The notes: generated by a model from the letters alone, not told the origin. A stretch of 64,000 nt of DNA from Muscardinus avellanarius (GCA_963383645.1 OY726557.1:130365650-130429649), one strand, 5' to 3'. Shown: positions 44,023 to 55,534, counted from the stretch's first letter. Numbers and translations are program-made.

Positions 44023-44072
<50 letters not shown>
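43938..44072 (+). mobile_element. B1-ID SINE, ID half with (AC)n tail
   Basis: 5'-truncated; gagatcctgtttcaaataca linker, ID half, (AC)n at 44029-44070. Confidence 0.83.
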
Positions 44073-45060
44073 TGCATGCAGTGGTAGACAGGCAATGCCA
44101 AACCACAATCCCTGAGAGGAACAGAGGAATTCTCCCAGCGTCCACGGCCCACCACCACCACCTGCAGAACACACAGAAAAGAAAAACAGAAATAGAGCCA
44201 CACCGTCTCACTGATTAAGGAGACAAAGTTCAGAGTTGCACCAGGGCACAGTGATAAAAATTCATGAGACAAAGTACCAAAAGGAGGAGCTACAGGAAGT
44301 GAGGGCTCGGGAGATGGGGTGGCCTCTCCCCCAGTGATAGCCTCTGGGGCAAGAGCTATCTGCATGCCTTTGGCCACTACTAAGGCCAGAAGGCGGAGCC
44401 GGCTGAGGAGCTCATGCCACCAGAAACAGAGTCCTCTCTGGGCAGACTACAACCATCTCTGGACACTCAGGGGCTCCCGTCCAGTTTCCAATGCACTCTG
44501 CCTCACTGGGCCAATGGACCCTCAATAAAAAGTTGTCTTGGATTGTAAAGCTTATATTGAGTTGAGACACCAGGGCCCAAGGGTATAAATCACAGACCGG
44601 GGCAGAGGATGAGATGTCCCAGCTGAGGAGGAGAGAGGGGAGTGCCTTCCCTTCGCCTTGTCCTCCAGGGTTCGCAGGGAGGAGTGCTATCTACCACCGA
44701 GTCCACCAGTTCAACTACTGATCTCATCCAGAATGAGATAAGCACACCCAGAACGCTTACTGTTTAATCTGGATACTCCATGACCCAGTCAGGTCAACAC
44801 ACAGAATTAGCCATCACCAGTCTACCCCTTGGCAAGTTGGCACCTACACACATTTCCTTAGACCATACAGGCTAGATCCCCAAATAAAATCAATAACAAG
44901 GTTATAATTCCACCTAACTTGATAAAACTACCCTGCGGACAACTGAAATGCATTAGCAGCTTCCCCAGAAAAGGAAGTAAGGTCTCCAGAGATGTTTACT
45001 CTCTCCTTGCTATTCTGTAACTCAATAATATGTTGGAAAATCAATAGTACTTAAATAGTA
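44073..45060. other. Unassigned, probably ancient repeat-derived DNA
   Basis: 44220-44300 (agttgcaccagggcacagtg, catgagacaaagtaccaaaagg) and 44750-44830 (ccatgacccagtcaggtcaac) feel like old LTR or L1 material, but I cannot assign them. aataaa at 44525 follows a short GC-rich segment. No gene supported. Confidence 0.35.
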
Positions 45061-45247
45061 AGCCAGGCATGATGCCACACTCCTGTAATCCCAGTATTTG
45101 GGAGGCTGAGACAGGAGAATCACAGGTGGAAAGACAGCTTCAGTAATGTAGTGAGATTCTCAGCCATCTAGTTTAACCTTGTTTCAAAACAAAAAATAAA
45201 AAAGGCTAGGGTGTGACTTGGAGATAGAATGGCCCTGGGTTCTAGGA
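45061..45247 (+). mobile_element. B1-ID dimeric SINE, diverged
   Basis: gccaggcatgatgccacactc head; ID half gtgtgacttggagatagaatg. Confidence 0.87.
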
Positions 45248-45689
45248 TCTACAGGTTTCCCAAGAATTTATGGTAGAGTCAGGCCTGGGAAAGAGATCTG
45301 GTTTGTGGACTAAGGCTGAAGCACTTCAGCTCCAGGTTCTTATATCAAAGTTATATTTTTTACTTTTCCTTCCTGTCTGTCTCCTTTCTACCTACTTATT
45401 TCTTCTATCTTACATCACAAGGATTTAGAGTAAATGTCTATTCCAGTAAGAACAAAATGCTGCCCTTTCTATGATGGAAGTGGTACAGTGTAATCAACCT
45501 GCTTTCAGGTAGCTGGCCAATTAGCCCCAGAGAATGGTGTTATATCAGGTGCTCAGTGTTGATTTCTATTGCTGGCAGATTGGGCACTCTAAATTTGGAA
45601 TTACTTTAAATATGAGATATATTTTATGAGTATTACTCGAAATATGGGATAATATGCTGGGATTGTAGGCACCATGCTTGATTCAGAAT
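45248..45689. other. Unique DNA
   Basis: Nothing recognised. Confidence 0.5.
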
Positions 45690-45822
45690 GGCCTCATCTT
45701 AATATAATCACTTTTGCAATAACCCTATTTCCAAATTAGTTCACATTCTGAGCTATTATTCTTAGGACTTCCATGTATGAATCTGAGGGCAGGGAACACA
45801 ATTCAATCTGTAATATCTAGTG
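45690..45822 (+). mobile_element. MaLR (MLT1-type) LTR fragment
   Basis: ggcctcatcttaatataatc, aataaccctatttccaaatt, aggacttccatgtatgaatc and aacacaattcaatctgtaa are the conserved 3' part of MLT1 LTRs. Confidence 0.75.
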
Positions 45823-45934
45823 AAAATACCTTCCAATAATGAAAACAAAATAAAGACTTTTGCAAACACACAGAAGACAAATGAATTTACTGCCCACAGA
45901 TCAGCAACAGGGAACAGTTAAAGTGCTTCAGGCA

Positions 45935-46114
45935 AAGCAGGGCGTGGTGGCGCACGCTTGTAATCCCCGTGCTTGGGTTGGAAGCCACCCATGCTGGTTT
46001 AGGAGACCCTGTTTCCAAAAATAAAAAAAAATATAAAATAGGTCTAGGAGTGTAGCCCAGAGGTAAAAGGGCTTCCAGGAATCCCAGTACCACCAAAAAA
46101 TAAAAAATAAAAAT
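45935..46114 (+). mobile_element. B1-ID SINE, subfamily II, with target-site duplication
   Basis: Duplication aaagtgcttcaggca at 45920-45934 and 46115-46129. Lacks a short part of the B1 middle. Confidence 0.95.
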
Positions 46115-46167
46115 AAAGTGCTTCAGGCAGAAGAAAAAATGTTACCACATGAAAATTTGAATCAAAA

Positions 46168-46345
46168 AGAAATAGAGCCAGATATGTTGACACACACCTA
46201 TAATCCAAGTCCTTGGGAGGCTGAGACAGAGAAATTGCAGGTTCAGGACAGCCATAGCAATTTAGGGAGACTGTTTCAAAATAAAAAATGAAAAGGGCTC
46301 AGAGATAGAACATCTCTTGTTTCAATCACCAGCACCACAACAAAA
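46168..46345 (+). mobile_element. B1-ID SINE, diverged
   Basis: gccagatatgttgacacacac head; shortened ID half. Confidence 0.82.
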
Positions 46346-46379
46346 GGATGTGTTTTATCTTAAAAATAAATTTCAAAAG

Positions 46380-46482
46380 CCAGGCAGGGATGGGGATGTA
46401 ACTCAGTGGTAGAGCTACAGCTACATAGTATGCACAAGACCCTGGGTTCAATCCCCAGCACTGCGGGGGGGGGGGGGGGGGA
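46380..46482 (+). mobile_element. ID SINE monomer with G-run
   Basis: gggatgtaactcagtggtagag ... gggttcaatccccagcactgc followed by about 16 G. Confidence 0.85.
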
Positions 46483-46486
46483 TTAA

Positions 46487-46692
46487 ACCGAGTGTGGTGG
46501 CACACATTTGTAATCCCAGTACTTGGAAGGCTGAGACAGGAGGATCGCAGGTTCAAGGACAGCCTCAGCAAGTGTATAGATTCTTAGCAACCTATTGAGA
46601 TCCTGTTTCAAAAAATAAATAAATAGAGCTGGGGGTATAGCTCAGAGCTAGAATGCCCCTGGCTTCAACCCCCAGTTCTGCCAAAGAAAAAA
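46487..46692 (+). mobile_element. B1-ID dimeric SINE
   Basis: ccgagtgtggtggcacac head, ID half gtatagctcagagctagaat. Confidence 0.92.
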
Positions 46693-46698
46693 AGACCC

Positions 46699-46790
46699 AG
46701 GTACAGTGATGCACATCTATAATCCAGTACTCGAGAGGCTAAGACCAGAGGACTGAGGCTATCCTCAGCAACTTAGGACCTTGCCACTGG
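46699..46790 (+). mobile_element. B1-ID SINE, B1 half only
   Basis: ccaggtacagtgatgcacatc to cagcaacttaggacc. Confidence 0.75.
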
Positions 46791-47840
46791 TGAACTGCTG
46801 GAGGCCTAGTGTGAACAAGTGTAAGAGGTGAGTTTCCACAGCAGGCTCAGTCACTAGGAGGGCCTCACACATTTGTTGAGACTCTTACCTCCTCGAGCTC
46901 AATTGGTGCTCACAGCAAATATCAAAGAGAAATTCTCTCATGCTTCCTGGCAGTGGGGAAGGAAAAGGAAACATTTTTAAATATACCAGAACATACTGTT
47001 TGTTTTTGTTTTATTTTGTTTTTTCTTAACAAGATCTGCCCAAAGTAGTCAGTCCACTGGGATTTATCAGAGCCTAACTAACCATGGGGAAGAAACACAC
47101 CCCCAAACCAGCCCCCTGAGGCTCTTATATGGAAGCAAGGAAATACCAAACACCAGTCCAAATACCCTGTCCCAGAGAAGTGTGAAGGCTGGAGGAGCAC
47201 ATCTGAGGCTCAAGCTCACTTCAACTCAGACCTAATGGCAAGACTATGAAATACTTCCCCACCCCTAACCTAAGGCCTATTCACTGCAGGTCCTTTTACC
47301 CAATATATTATTGTGCTTGGCCACCAAAGAAAGGTGACAGGGCACACTAAAAGACAAAATACAATTTGAAAACAGGAAACATTAGAACCAGGATCAGATA
47401 TGGCAGGAATGTTGGAATGATCCTCCCAGGAATTGAAAACAATTTTGGATTAAGATGCTTGGTAAGTACTCTCCTAGCATGCACAATAACCTAGATTCAA
47501 TCCATAGGACCGCAGAAAAAAAAGAAAAGATGCTAAGGCTCTATGGGGTAAAGTAAACAGCATGCAAGTACAGACAATGTATGCAGAGAGATGAAAATCC
47601 TAAGAACCAAAAGAGAAGCTGGAGATTAAAAACACTGTGGCAAAAATGAAGAATGGCTTCAGTGGGCTTATTGGTAGCCTGGACATCGCTTAGAAAAGAA
47701 TCTTTGCATTTGAGATCATCAGAATACAAACTTCCAAAAAATGGAAAGACAAACAAGACATAGAAAAAACACCCAAAAACTGTAGGACAACCATGAAATA
47801 TATAATATATGCATAAGTGAATACTAAAATGAAAAAGAAA

Positions 47841-48991
47841 CCCCAAAGGCACAACAAATTAAAAGGAGAATCAATACATGGGATTGCATGAAACTGAAGA
47901 GCTTCTGTTCAGCAAAGGAAACTATCAAGAATCTCAATCGAGAGCCAATAGAATGGGAGAAGATTTTTGCCACCTACACCACTGATAGAGGACTAATATC
48001 TAGAATATACAGAGAACTCAAGAAACTCAACACTAAGAAAACAAAGCATCCAATAACAAAATGGGCAAATGAACTAAATAGACACTTCACAAAAGAAGAA
48101 ATTCAAATTGCCAATAAATCCATGAAAAAATGCTCAATATCACTGGCAATCAGAGAGATGCAAATCAAAACTACCCTGAGATTTCACCTAACTCCAACTA
48201 GAATGGCCATCATTCAAAACACAAACAACAACAGATGCTGGCGAGGATGTGGAGAAGTGGGAACTCTAAGACATTGTTGGTGGGATTGCAAATTAGTGCA
48301 ACCACTTTGGAAAACAGTATGGAGAATCCTCAGAAGAATGGGAACAAATCTACCATTTGATCCAGCAATACCACTGTTGAGTATCTACCCAAAAGAAAAG
48401 AAACCAAACTACCAAACTAATGCATGTGTGTCTATGTTCATAGCTGCACAATTCACCATAGCCAAACTATGGAACCAGCCAAGATGTCCATCAACAGATG
48501 AATGGATTACAAAACTGTGGGATATGTACACAATGGAATTTTACTCAGCCATCAAAAAAACAAACTCAATTACATCATTTTCAGGGAAATGGATGGAACT
48601 GGAGGACATTATGCTAAGTGAGATTAGTCAGTCACAAAAAATAAGAAATCAGATGCTTTCCCTAATATGTGAGAGTTAGGGAGAAAAGAGGAGCAAACAA
48701 GACAACCTAAAGGAGGAGAAATGAGGGAGGAAGAGGAAAATCTCTAAAGCTCACAATGTACTTAAACATATCGAAGTCAATCACTAAGCCACAAGGGAGG
48801 GAGGGGCGGGGAGGGAATGGGGTGGGATTTGGGTAGGGGTTAAATCAGCGATGAGTACATGTTTGTACACACAAGTTTTTTACCCCAATAAGTTGTATGA
48901 ATATAATGCACCAATAAAAAAATTAAAATAAATAAATAAATAAATTTTGGTATTCAGAGGTTAACTCCAAAAAAATAAAATAAAATAAAAT
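47841..48991 (+). mobile_element. 5'-truncated L1 with ORF2 C-terminus, 3'UTR and target-site duplication
   Basis: Flanked by aaaatgaaaaagaaa at 47826-47840 and 48992-49006. After the first A-rich tail (about 48915-48952) come about 24 non-L1 bases and a second (TAAAA)n tail, a layout that could be a short 3' transduction. Confidence 0.88.
47888..48679 (+). pseudogene. L1 ORF2, C-terminal 263 codons, open
   Basis: Truncated at its 5' end by the insertion process, so the first ATG is not a real start. The open part covers the region downstream of the reverse transcriptase and the C-terminal cysteine motif CX3CX7HX4C (C117, C121, H129, C134 in [18 protein letters not shown]). It continues through PWRI-like [37 protein letters not shown] and ends LSLICES. 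No internal stop, which suggests a fairly young copy. It cannot make ORF2p because endonuclease and reverse transcriptase are absent. Confidence 0.9.
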
Positions 48992-49194
48992 AAAATGAAA
49001 AAGAAAAAGTAAAAAGAATAGAAAAAAAAACAATGACTGAGAATTTTCCCCAAATTAATGTCAGACACCAAGCCATAGATCCAGGAATTCAAGAGACCAT
49101 CAAGTAGGATAAATGCCTAAAATTCAAGACCTAGACATATAACTTTTAAGATACACAAAATAAAATATAAGGTAAAAATCCATATATTTTATAT

Positions 49195-49292
49195 TGATCT
49201 CTTGTGTATACATAGTTTGCAAATATTTTCTCTAATTCCATATATTACTTTTTTGCTCTGTCAACTTTTGCTGTACAGAAACTTTTCAGTTT
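49195..49292 (-). mobile_element. Reversed L1 ORF2 fragment
   Basis: Plus strand gcaaatattttctctaattcc and gctctgtcaacttttgctgtac match a reversed ORF2 segment. Confidence 0.65.
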
Positions 49293-49420
49293 GCCGGGCA
49301 TGGTGGCACACGCTTGTAATCCCAGCATTTGGGAGGCTGAAACCAGAGGATCGCGATTCGCGGACAGCCTCAGCTACTCAGTGAGACCTGGTTTCAAAAT
49401 AAAGAATAAAAAAAAATTGG
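49293..49420 (+). mobile_element. B1-ID SINE, subfamily III, B1 half
   Basis: gccgggcatggtggcacacgc to aaagaataaaa; ID half missing, next SINE follows. Confidence 0.88.
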
Positions 49421-49424
49421 GCAA

Positions 49425-49604
49425 GCTGGGCGCGGTGGCTCATGATTGTAATCCCCGCGCTTTGGAGGCTGAGACAGGAGGATCACACCGGTTCGAAGCC
49501 AGCCTCAGCTACTTAGTGAGGCTCTCAGCAACTTAGTGAGACCCTGTTTCCAAATAAAATATAAAAAAGGTCTGGGAGTATAGCCCGGAGGTAGAAAGCC
49601 TCTA
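49425..49604 (+). mobile_element. B1-ID dimeric SINE, subfamily II-like
   Basis: gctgggcgcggtggctcatg head, gtatagcccggaggtagaaag; 3' end cut. Confidence 0.9.
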
Positions 49605-49621
49605 ATTGCTTAGCTAATTGC

Positions 49622-49777
49622 TAAGACAGGAGGATCACAGGTTCAACCTCAGCAACTTAGCAAGACTCTGTTTCAAAATTAAAAAATAAATAGGGCTAAG
49701 GGTACAAGCTTATAGGTTAGAATGTCCCTGGGTTCAATCCCCAGCACCCAAAAGGAGGAGGAGAAGAAGAAACAACA

Positions 49778-49816
<39 letters not shown>
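49622..49816 (+). mobile_element. B1-ID SINE, 5'-truncated, (CAA)n tail
   Basis: Starts aagacaggaggatcacagg; tail GAG/GAA then (CAA)n to 49815. Confidence 0.86.
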
Positions 49817-50440
49817 AAGGTGGGCAGAATCAGAGGCCTACCTGAGATAAAAATGGAAAGCAGAAAAAGAAGAAAGGACCAAGGAACAGAGAGAATGAAG
49901 TTAAACAAGTGTATTGAAAATCTTGGTACTATTTATAATAAGCATACAAAACACTCAATTTTATGAAATGTATAAGATTCTCATTTTATTTTTCACTTTT
50001 AATGCAGCACAAGACAATATTTATTTCTTTTATTACTGTTGGCTGCTGTTGTTTACTGAAAATGAGAAGGAGGTTGTGCAGCTTTCTCCTTCGCAGGCTA
50101 CCTTGAGCTTCCTAAGTTTGGAGCATTCGAGCAGGGAAAAGAGAATTGTCACAAAACCACCAGGGAGAAAGGGAAGGCTGCTTTGCTAATCGCCGTATGG
50201 TGGGTAATTAATGGCTTGTACAATTACATTTTACCCTTGATAAACTGTGCATAGACTTTAATTAAGCCTGGGGTTCCCTTCTTAGGGCAGCTCACACTCA
50301 GCACGTGCACGCACCGGGCACCTTGACACCGTATCCCAGCAGGTGATAGGAGAGTGCAAGAGTGGCCAGTGCCTGCTCCACCAGCAGCACTGATTCTCAG
50401 AAAATTGCCAGGGATGGAGGACTTGGTTCTGGTCGCAGGT
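49817..50440. other. Unique DNA; AT-rich segment with homeodomain-like sites
   Basis: 50180-50275 holds tggtgggtaattaatgg and ctttaattaagcctgg, cores typical of homeodomain binding. The segment is repeat-free. Possible non-coding regulatory element, by inference only. Confidence 0.35.
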
Positions 50441-51124
50441 GAGTCCTCTCACTCAGGAACAGCATCCCCGGAATTCCTGAAAGGAGCCAATTCTGTAAAG
50501 TAGTCCTCAGTTTTTTATTTCCCAGCAAGGGCTCCCTCTGCCAGGAGGACTTAGTTATTGAGGAACAGAATCAGAGTGTGCACGGGTGTGCAGCGTCTCT
50601 GGCTCCAGAACTTCCTGAAGCAGGTCGGGGCCTCCTCAGGCTGTGGGCCAGGTTGTTCTCCCAGGCGACCATGTCTCAGCGGAAGAAGAAGACAGCAGCC
50701 TTGTCACTGCAGCACTGGACCCATCTACAGCGGTCAAGGCACTGGCTGTGCAAGTCCACGTGGAAGTTAGTTGGTCTACCCAGAATGTGATCTCGGAGAT
50801 CCCAGACGTCAGGACACCGTGGGGGAGCAAGTCCTGGATGCCCACACACAGTGGGCCTGCTTGCTGACCTCAGTCTTGTCCGGGAAGCACACGACACCAT
50901 CAGCTGGTCTTGGATAGAGCACTCAGAGCTGGCACACTCCCCATGCACCCACACAGCCTTGGCGCATGTTTCTGGGATTCAGGTAGAAAATCAAAATCGG
51001 GTGAGGTCCTCATGCTCAGAATGCAGTCCAATGGGACTGGCTCCTAGCATTGTCCAGCTCCACTGGGGCAAGCACCAGCTTCCTCAAGGCAGTCAGGGTG
51101 GGATGGTTTCAAAAGCCCATTTCT

Positions 51125-51529
51125 GCCGAGCATGGTGGCTCACGCTTGTAATCCCTGCGCTTGGGAGGCAGAGACAGGAGCATCGCACAGGTTCAAAGCC
51201 AGCAGCGCTGGCTTAAGAGACCCTGTTTCCAAATTTTAAAAAGTATAAAAATAAGCCGGGCGTGGTGGCGCACACTTGTAATCCCAGCATTCGGGAGGCT
51301 GAGACCTGGAGGATCGTGGTTTGCGGACAGCCTCAGCTACTTAGTGAGGCCCTCTGCAACTCAGTGAGACCCGGTTTCAAAATAAAGAATAAAAAATAGG
51401 GCAGGGGGTGTAGCTCAGAGGTCAAATGCCCCTGGGTTCCATCCCCAGACCCACACACACACAAAAAAAGTATAAAAATAGGTCTGGGAGTGTAGCCCGG
51501 AGGTAGAAGGGCTTCCAGGAACCCCAGTA

Positions 51530-51570
<41 letters not shown>
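51125..51570 (+). mobile_element. B1-ID SINE, subfamily II, hosting a subfamily III SINE
   Basis: Outer copy 51125-51253 and 51481-51570 with (AC)n tail. It resumes exactly after the inner copy. Confidence 0.95.
51254..51465 (+). mobile_element. B1-ID SINE, subfamily III, nested, with target-site duplication
   Basis: Duplication aaaagtataaaaata at 51239-51253 and 51466-51480, inside the linker of the outer SINE. Confidence 0.96.
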
Positions 51571-51572
<2 letters not shown>

Positions 51573-51990
51573 GCAAGACCTCTCGGCGAACCCATTACCA
51601 TGATCCTAATCTCCTCAAACTGCTTTTTTCCAGATTCTTGGGGCCACAGGTGTGCTGGTTTTTCTGCAACTGCTTCTCGATTTTTGGTGCTGTGACTGCA
51701 CATCTGTCTTCAATCTGACTCTTCCTAAGGCGGCAGCTGGCCAGGAACTGGCTGGGCTTCGGCCATGAGTGTGCCACGCATGTTTCAGGGTGCTGAAGAC
51801 ATGGGTCAGACAGAGGATCATGTGCTGCTCCAAGACCCCTAAGCCAAAGTCTAGGGGACTGATGGTCGCCACCGGCCAAGACAGACAAAAGCAGTAGCAG
51901 AGAGAGTTGCTCAAGAAACCTGTTTTGAATATAAAGACCCAATCATGACAAAAGAAAATGGCGGGGCAAGTTCTACCATATTAACACTAA

Positions 51991-52223
51991 CCAAAAAAAA
52001 ACCTGAAGTGACTAACACAGCTAATATTTTATATTGGAGTATCTAGCTGCTGTAATAAGGTGGCTAAGAGCTAATTAAGTGATGTGTGCATGTGTGCCTC
52101 TACCATTTTCTACCCCTTTAAGATGTATGACTACAATGCACCGATAAAATGAAAAAAAGAATTTTAAATAGTAGTAAAAATATTGGAAGACAAGGAATTT
52201 CTTTTCGATTGATACTACCATAA

Positions 52224-52225
<2 letters not shown>
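51991..52225 (+). other. Unique DNA ending in an L1 3' terminus scrap
   Basis: 52120-52160 (gatgtatgactacaatgcacc then gataaaatgaaaa) is an L1-type terminus. Confidence 0.5.

Positions 52226-52268
<43 letters not shown>
52226..52268. repeat. (TG)n microsatellite
   Basis: About 21 TG units. Confidence 0.97.
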
Positions 52269-52271
<3 letters not shown>

Positions 52272-52296
52272 TTCTGGATATTCAATCCAGAAGGAA

Positions 52297-52484
52297 GCCA
52301 AGCATGGTGGTGCACGCTTGTAATCCTAGCATTTGGGAGATTGAGACAGGAAGATTGCGCAGGTTCGAAGTCAGCCTCAGCTACTTAGTGAGACCTTGTT
52401 TAAAAATTAGGGCTGGGGGTATCACTTAAAGGTAGAATGCCCCTGGGTTCCATTCCCAGTACTGAAAAAAAAAAAAAAAAAAAA
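52297..52484 (+). mobile_element. B1-ID SINE
   Basis: ccaagcatggtggtgcacgc head; A20 tail that abuts the opposite-strand SINE. Confidence 0.9.
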
Positions 52485-52647
52485 GAACCCAGTGGCATTG
52501 TACCTCTGAGCTCTACCCCCAGCCCTATTTTAATTTTATTTTGAAACAGTTTCTCACTAAGTTACTGAGACTGGTCTGGAACCTGTGATTCTCCTGTCCC
52601 AGCCTCCCAAGCACTAGGATTATAAGGCATACACCACCACACCTGGA
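52485..52647 (-). mobile_element. B1-ID SINE, minus
   Basis: aacccagtggcattgtacctc to caccaccacacctgg; forms an inverted pair with the preceding SINE. Confidence 0.88.
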
Positions 52648-52675
52648 GAAATTATAATTTTAAGTCTGTACTTTA

Positions 52676-52890
52676 GCCAGGCGTGGTGGCGCACGCTTGT
52701 CATCCCAGTACTTGGGAGGCTGAGACAGAAGGATCGAAGGTTCACGGCCAGCCTCAGCAACTTAGTGAGACCTTGTTTCAAAATAAAGAATTTAAAAATA
52801 GGGCTAGGGATGTAGTTTAGTGGTAGAATGCCCCTGGGTTCAACTCCCAATACCACACAAAAATAAAAATGGACAATAAAAAATAAATAA
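52676..52890 (+). mobile_element. B1-ID dimeric SINE
   Basis: gccaggcgtggtggcgcacgc head; ID half gatgtagtttagtggtagaa. Confidence 0.92.
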
Positions 52891-52969
52891 ATCTGCATTT
52901 TATGCCATCAATATATGACCACACTGGCCACACCTTCAGTCACAGCATTGATAATAGTACTTTTTTGTG

Positions 52970-53130
52970 TGTTTATCAGGGATTGAACCTAAGGGCATTC
53001 TACCTCCAAGCTCTACCCCCAGCCCTTTTTATTTTTTATTTTGAAAGAGGGACTAAGTTGCTGAGACTGACCTCAAGCCTGCTATCTTCCTGTCTCAGTC
53101 GCCCAAGTGCTGTTATTACAGGTGTGCACC
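52970..53130 (-). mobile_element. B1-ID SINE, minus, shortened
   Basis: ggattgaacctaagggcattc to gttattacaggtgtgcacca. Confidence 0.86.
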
Positions 53131-53990
53131 AGGATTTTTATCTCTTCAACTAAACCATATTCGGACAGAGTTGCTGTAGTGGTTGCTAGCTTAACACTGC
53201 TTAGCACATGCTCATTACCTCATCTCTCTGGTCTGTTTCTTGCTTGATTCCTTATAATGCATAGTTTAATAGCTTCCTGATTTGCTTTGATTGTCATAGG
53301 AGCTGGAGAGTTCTCTCATTTTTCTTAGGGGAGGTATCTTGAATGGTTTTAATTGCTTGTTGAATATTTTCAACATAGCCTTTCAATATGTATAAAGGAA
53401 AAATAATGTGACTGTGGGGAGTTGATTTTGAGGTTCAGCCAGCTTGTTGATGAGAAATGCTACCTAGCCTGTGCACCGCCTAGCACACCTGTCTTCCATC
53501 CTCCGTTCCAGGGCACACAAAGAACACCCATTAACTATGTTTTACTTTTAGTCAAGATTTCACACTCCTGCCTCATCAAAGCTTTCAGCATCAGATGCCA
53601 ACTCAAAAATATAGAATTGGCAGATTTTCTTTCCCTAAATTTTGGTGCTAATACACCAAAAAGGCCTCGAGAAGAAAGAAAAATGAAAGTCAAGCTGACA
53701 CATTATTTCCTTTGAATCCTCTAACCTTCAAAATATCAAATTTTGCTTTACTCTCTTTGACTTCTTTCCATTCCTCCTGCATCCAGTTGTTCATACTTTC
53801 TTCCCACTGAGAATCATATTCCCATCTGTATTTCTAATGAAAAAAACATTGCACACACAAAAATTCAAAGTGTATATATATTTTATAGAGATGTGTATAT
53901 GTATATATACACATGCCAGTGTATGCATATCCACTATTAAAGAGATGTGACTATACTAACATTTTTTACTTTAGTTATCTCTAATCTGGG
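53131..53990. other. Unique DNA
   Basis: An open frame at 53422-53715 (97 codons) has no recognisable domain. TA-rich at 53870-53915. No gene called. Confidence 0.45.
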
Positions 53991-53994
53991 ACAT

Positions 53995-54255
53995 TTGTAA
54001 TATGCTTGCTATGTGCCAAGCACAGTGTCATGTAAATATACATATATTTTCATATAAAATGTATACCTTTTGATTATCACAGCAGCCCTATGTGGTTGAT
54101 ATTATCATTATTTTTATTTTACAGATAGAGGAAATGAATCATGTAGAAGTTTGTGCCGTTGCACAGCTAATAACTGGCAAGTTTGAGATCTGAACCCAGA
54201 TAATCTACCTGCCATGGCTCATGATTTCAACCTCTGTACTATAGGCTGCCTCTGA
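53995..54255 (+). mobile_element. MIR, nearly complete
   Basis: gctatgtgccaagcacagtgt, cacagcagccctatgtggt, ttttacagatagaggaaatg, gcacagctaataactggcaag and ctgtactataggctgcctc give the MIR order from core to 3' end. Confidence 0.9.
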
Positions 54256-54294
54256 CTAACCCAAAGTCTATACAAAGACTGTCCATGAAAAGGG

Positions 54295-54415
54295 AGGGAC
54301 AGGTGTATAAAGGGAAATGCACCAAGCGCTGTGTGCATGTACATGTGTATCACTTTAAATCTCAAATCTCACTATGATGTATATTTACATTGCACCAATA
54401 AAAGTATAAAAAAGA
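54295..54415 (+). mobile_element. L1 3' terminus
   Basis: gtgtgcatgtacatgtgtatc, ctcactatgatgtatatttac and attgcaccaataaaagtat match L1 ends elsewhere in the window. Confidence 0.7.
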
Positions 54416-54501
54416 TTATCTATTAAAGAGAAATACAATTGTACAGTTGCAACTAAGGCACCTTTCTTCTACTCTTCCTATAATTAAAAAGAGAACATCA
54501 G

Positions 54502-54827
<326 letters not shown>

Positions 54828-55005
54828 GCTGGGCATGGTGGTGCATGCTTGCAATTCCCGTGCTTGGGAGGCTGAGACAGGAGGATCACGTGGGTTCGAA
54901 GCCAGCCTCAGCTGGCTTAAGAGACCCTGGCTTCAAACCTGCGTTATCCTCTAGTCTCTGCCTCCCAAGCATGGGGATTACAAGTGTGCGCCACCACACC
55001 CGGCT
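54828..55005. mobile_element. Inverted pair of SINE B1 halves (fold-back)
   Basis: Plus-strand B1 half 54828-54903 and minus-strand B1 half 54929-55005 face each other across a 25-bp spacer. Neither has its ID half or tail. Confidence 0.9.
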
Positions 55006-55014
55006 TACTGTACT

Positions 55015-55340
55015 GATTTTTAATGTAAGGTACTTTTTAAATTTTCTAATTCCTAATGAAGTTGGGAATATCTCTTTCTATACTTTTCATTTGGAAATTT
55101 CCTGTCTGTTTTCTGCTGAGTTTCTTGCTGTGTTTCCCATTGTTGCTCAGATGTCCGTCATTCATCTCTTATCAGTCTTAGGGCAAATATTCTCCCAATC
55201 GATTATCTGTGTGTTGATCTTAATTGGGGGCCCTTCACTTAACTTAAGCCTATATTTTGATGCAATAAAACCCATTGAATTATTTTTGCTGTATGGTTTA
55301 TGCTTTGGGGATTGTAAAAAGTCACAAACATGTTCTTATG
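55015..55340 (-). mobile_element. Old L1 ORF2, reversed
   Basis: Plus strand gggcaaatattctcccaatcg, cctatattttgatgcaataa and gggattgtaaaaagtcac follow a reversed old ORF2. Confidence 0.6.
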
Positions 55341-55534
55341 TAAGCTCTTGAAAAAGTGTGCTGTGAGACTTTTAACCCACCTAAAGCCTATCTCTATAAA
55401 TAAGGTAGAATCCAGCTCAATAACTTGCTGACAGATAAGCATAAGAGAAAGACAGAATTCTGGAGCTGGATCATGAACGGGCCAGAAGGCCATGGGAACG
55501 GAGTAGCAACACTGTTGTTACACTTCATGGTTAA
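55341..55534. other. Unique DNA
   Basis: Nothing recognised. Confidence 0.5.

Larger units (their letters stand above)
46791..49190 (+). mobile_element. Old L1 5' region, split by a younger L1 (47841-48991)
   Basis: 47390-47460 (ggatcagatatggcaggaatg ... ggaattgaaaacaattttgg), 47530-47830 (gcagagagatgaaaatcctaa, agtgggcttattggtag) and, after the younger L1, 49030-49130 (caatgactgagaattttccc, gtcagacaccaagccatag) follow the order of an old mammalian L1 5' region. It is not open. Confidence 0.75.
50441..51990 (-). other. Unidentified segment, possible processed pseudogene, split by nested SINEs
   Basis: 50441-51111 and 51575-51990 are GC-rich with long overlapping open frames on both strands. 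On the minus strand, aataaaa near 50518-50524 would be a polyadenylation signal downstream of coding-like sequence. I do not recognise the protein and several frame breaks occur. It could equally be unique non-coding DNA. Confidence 0.25.
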
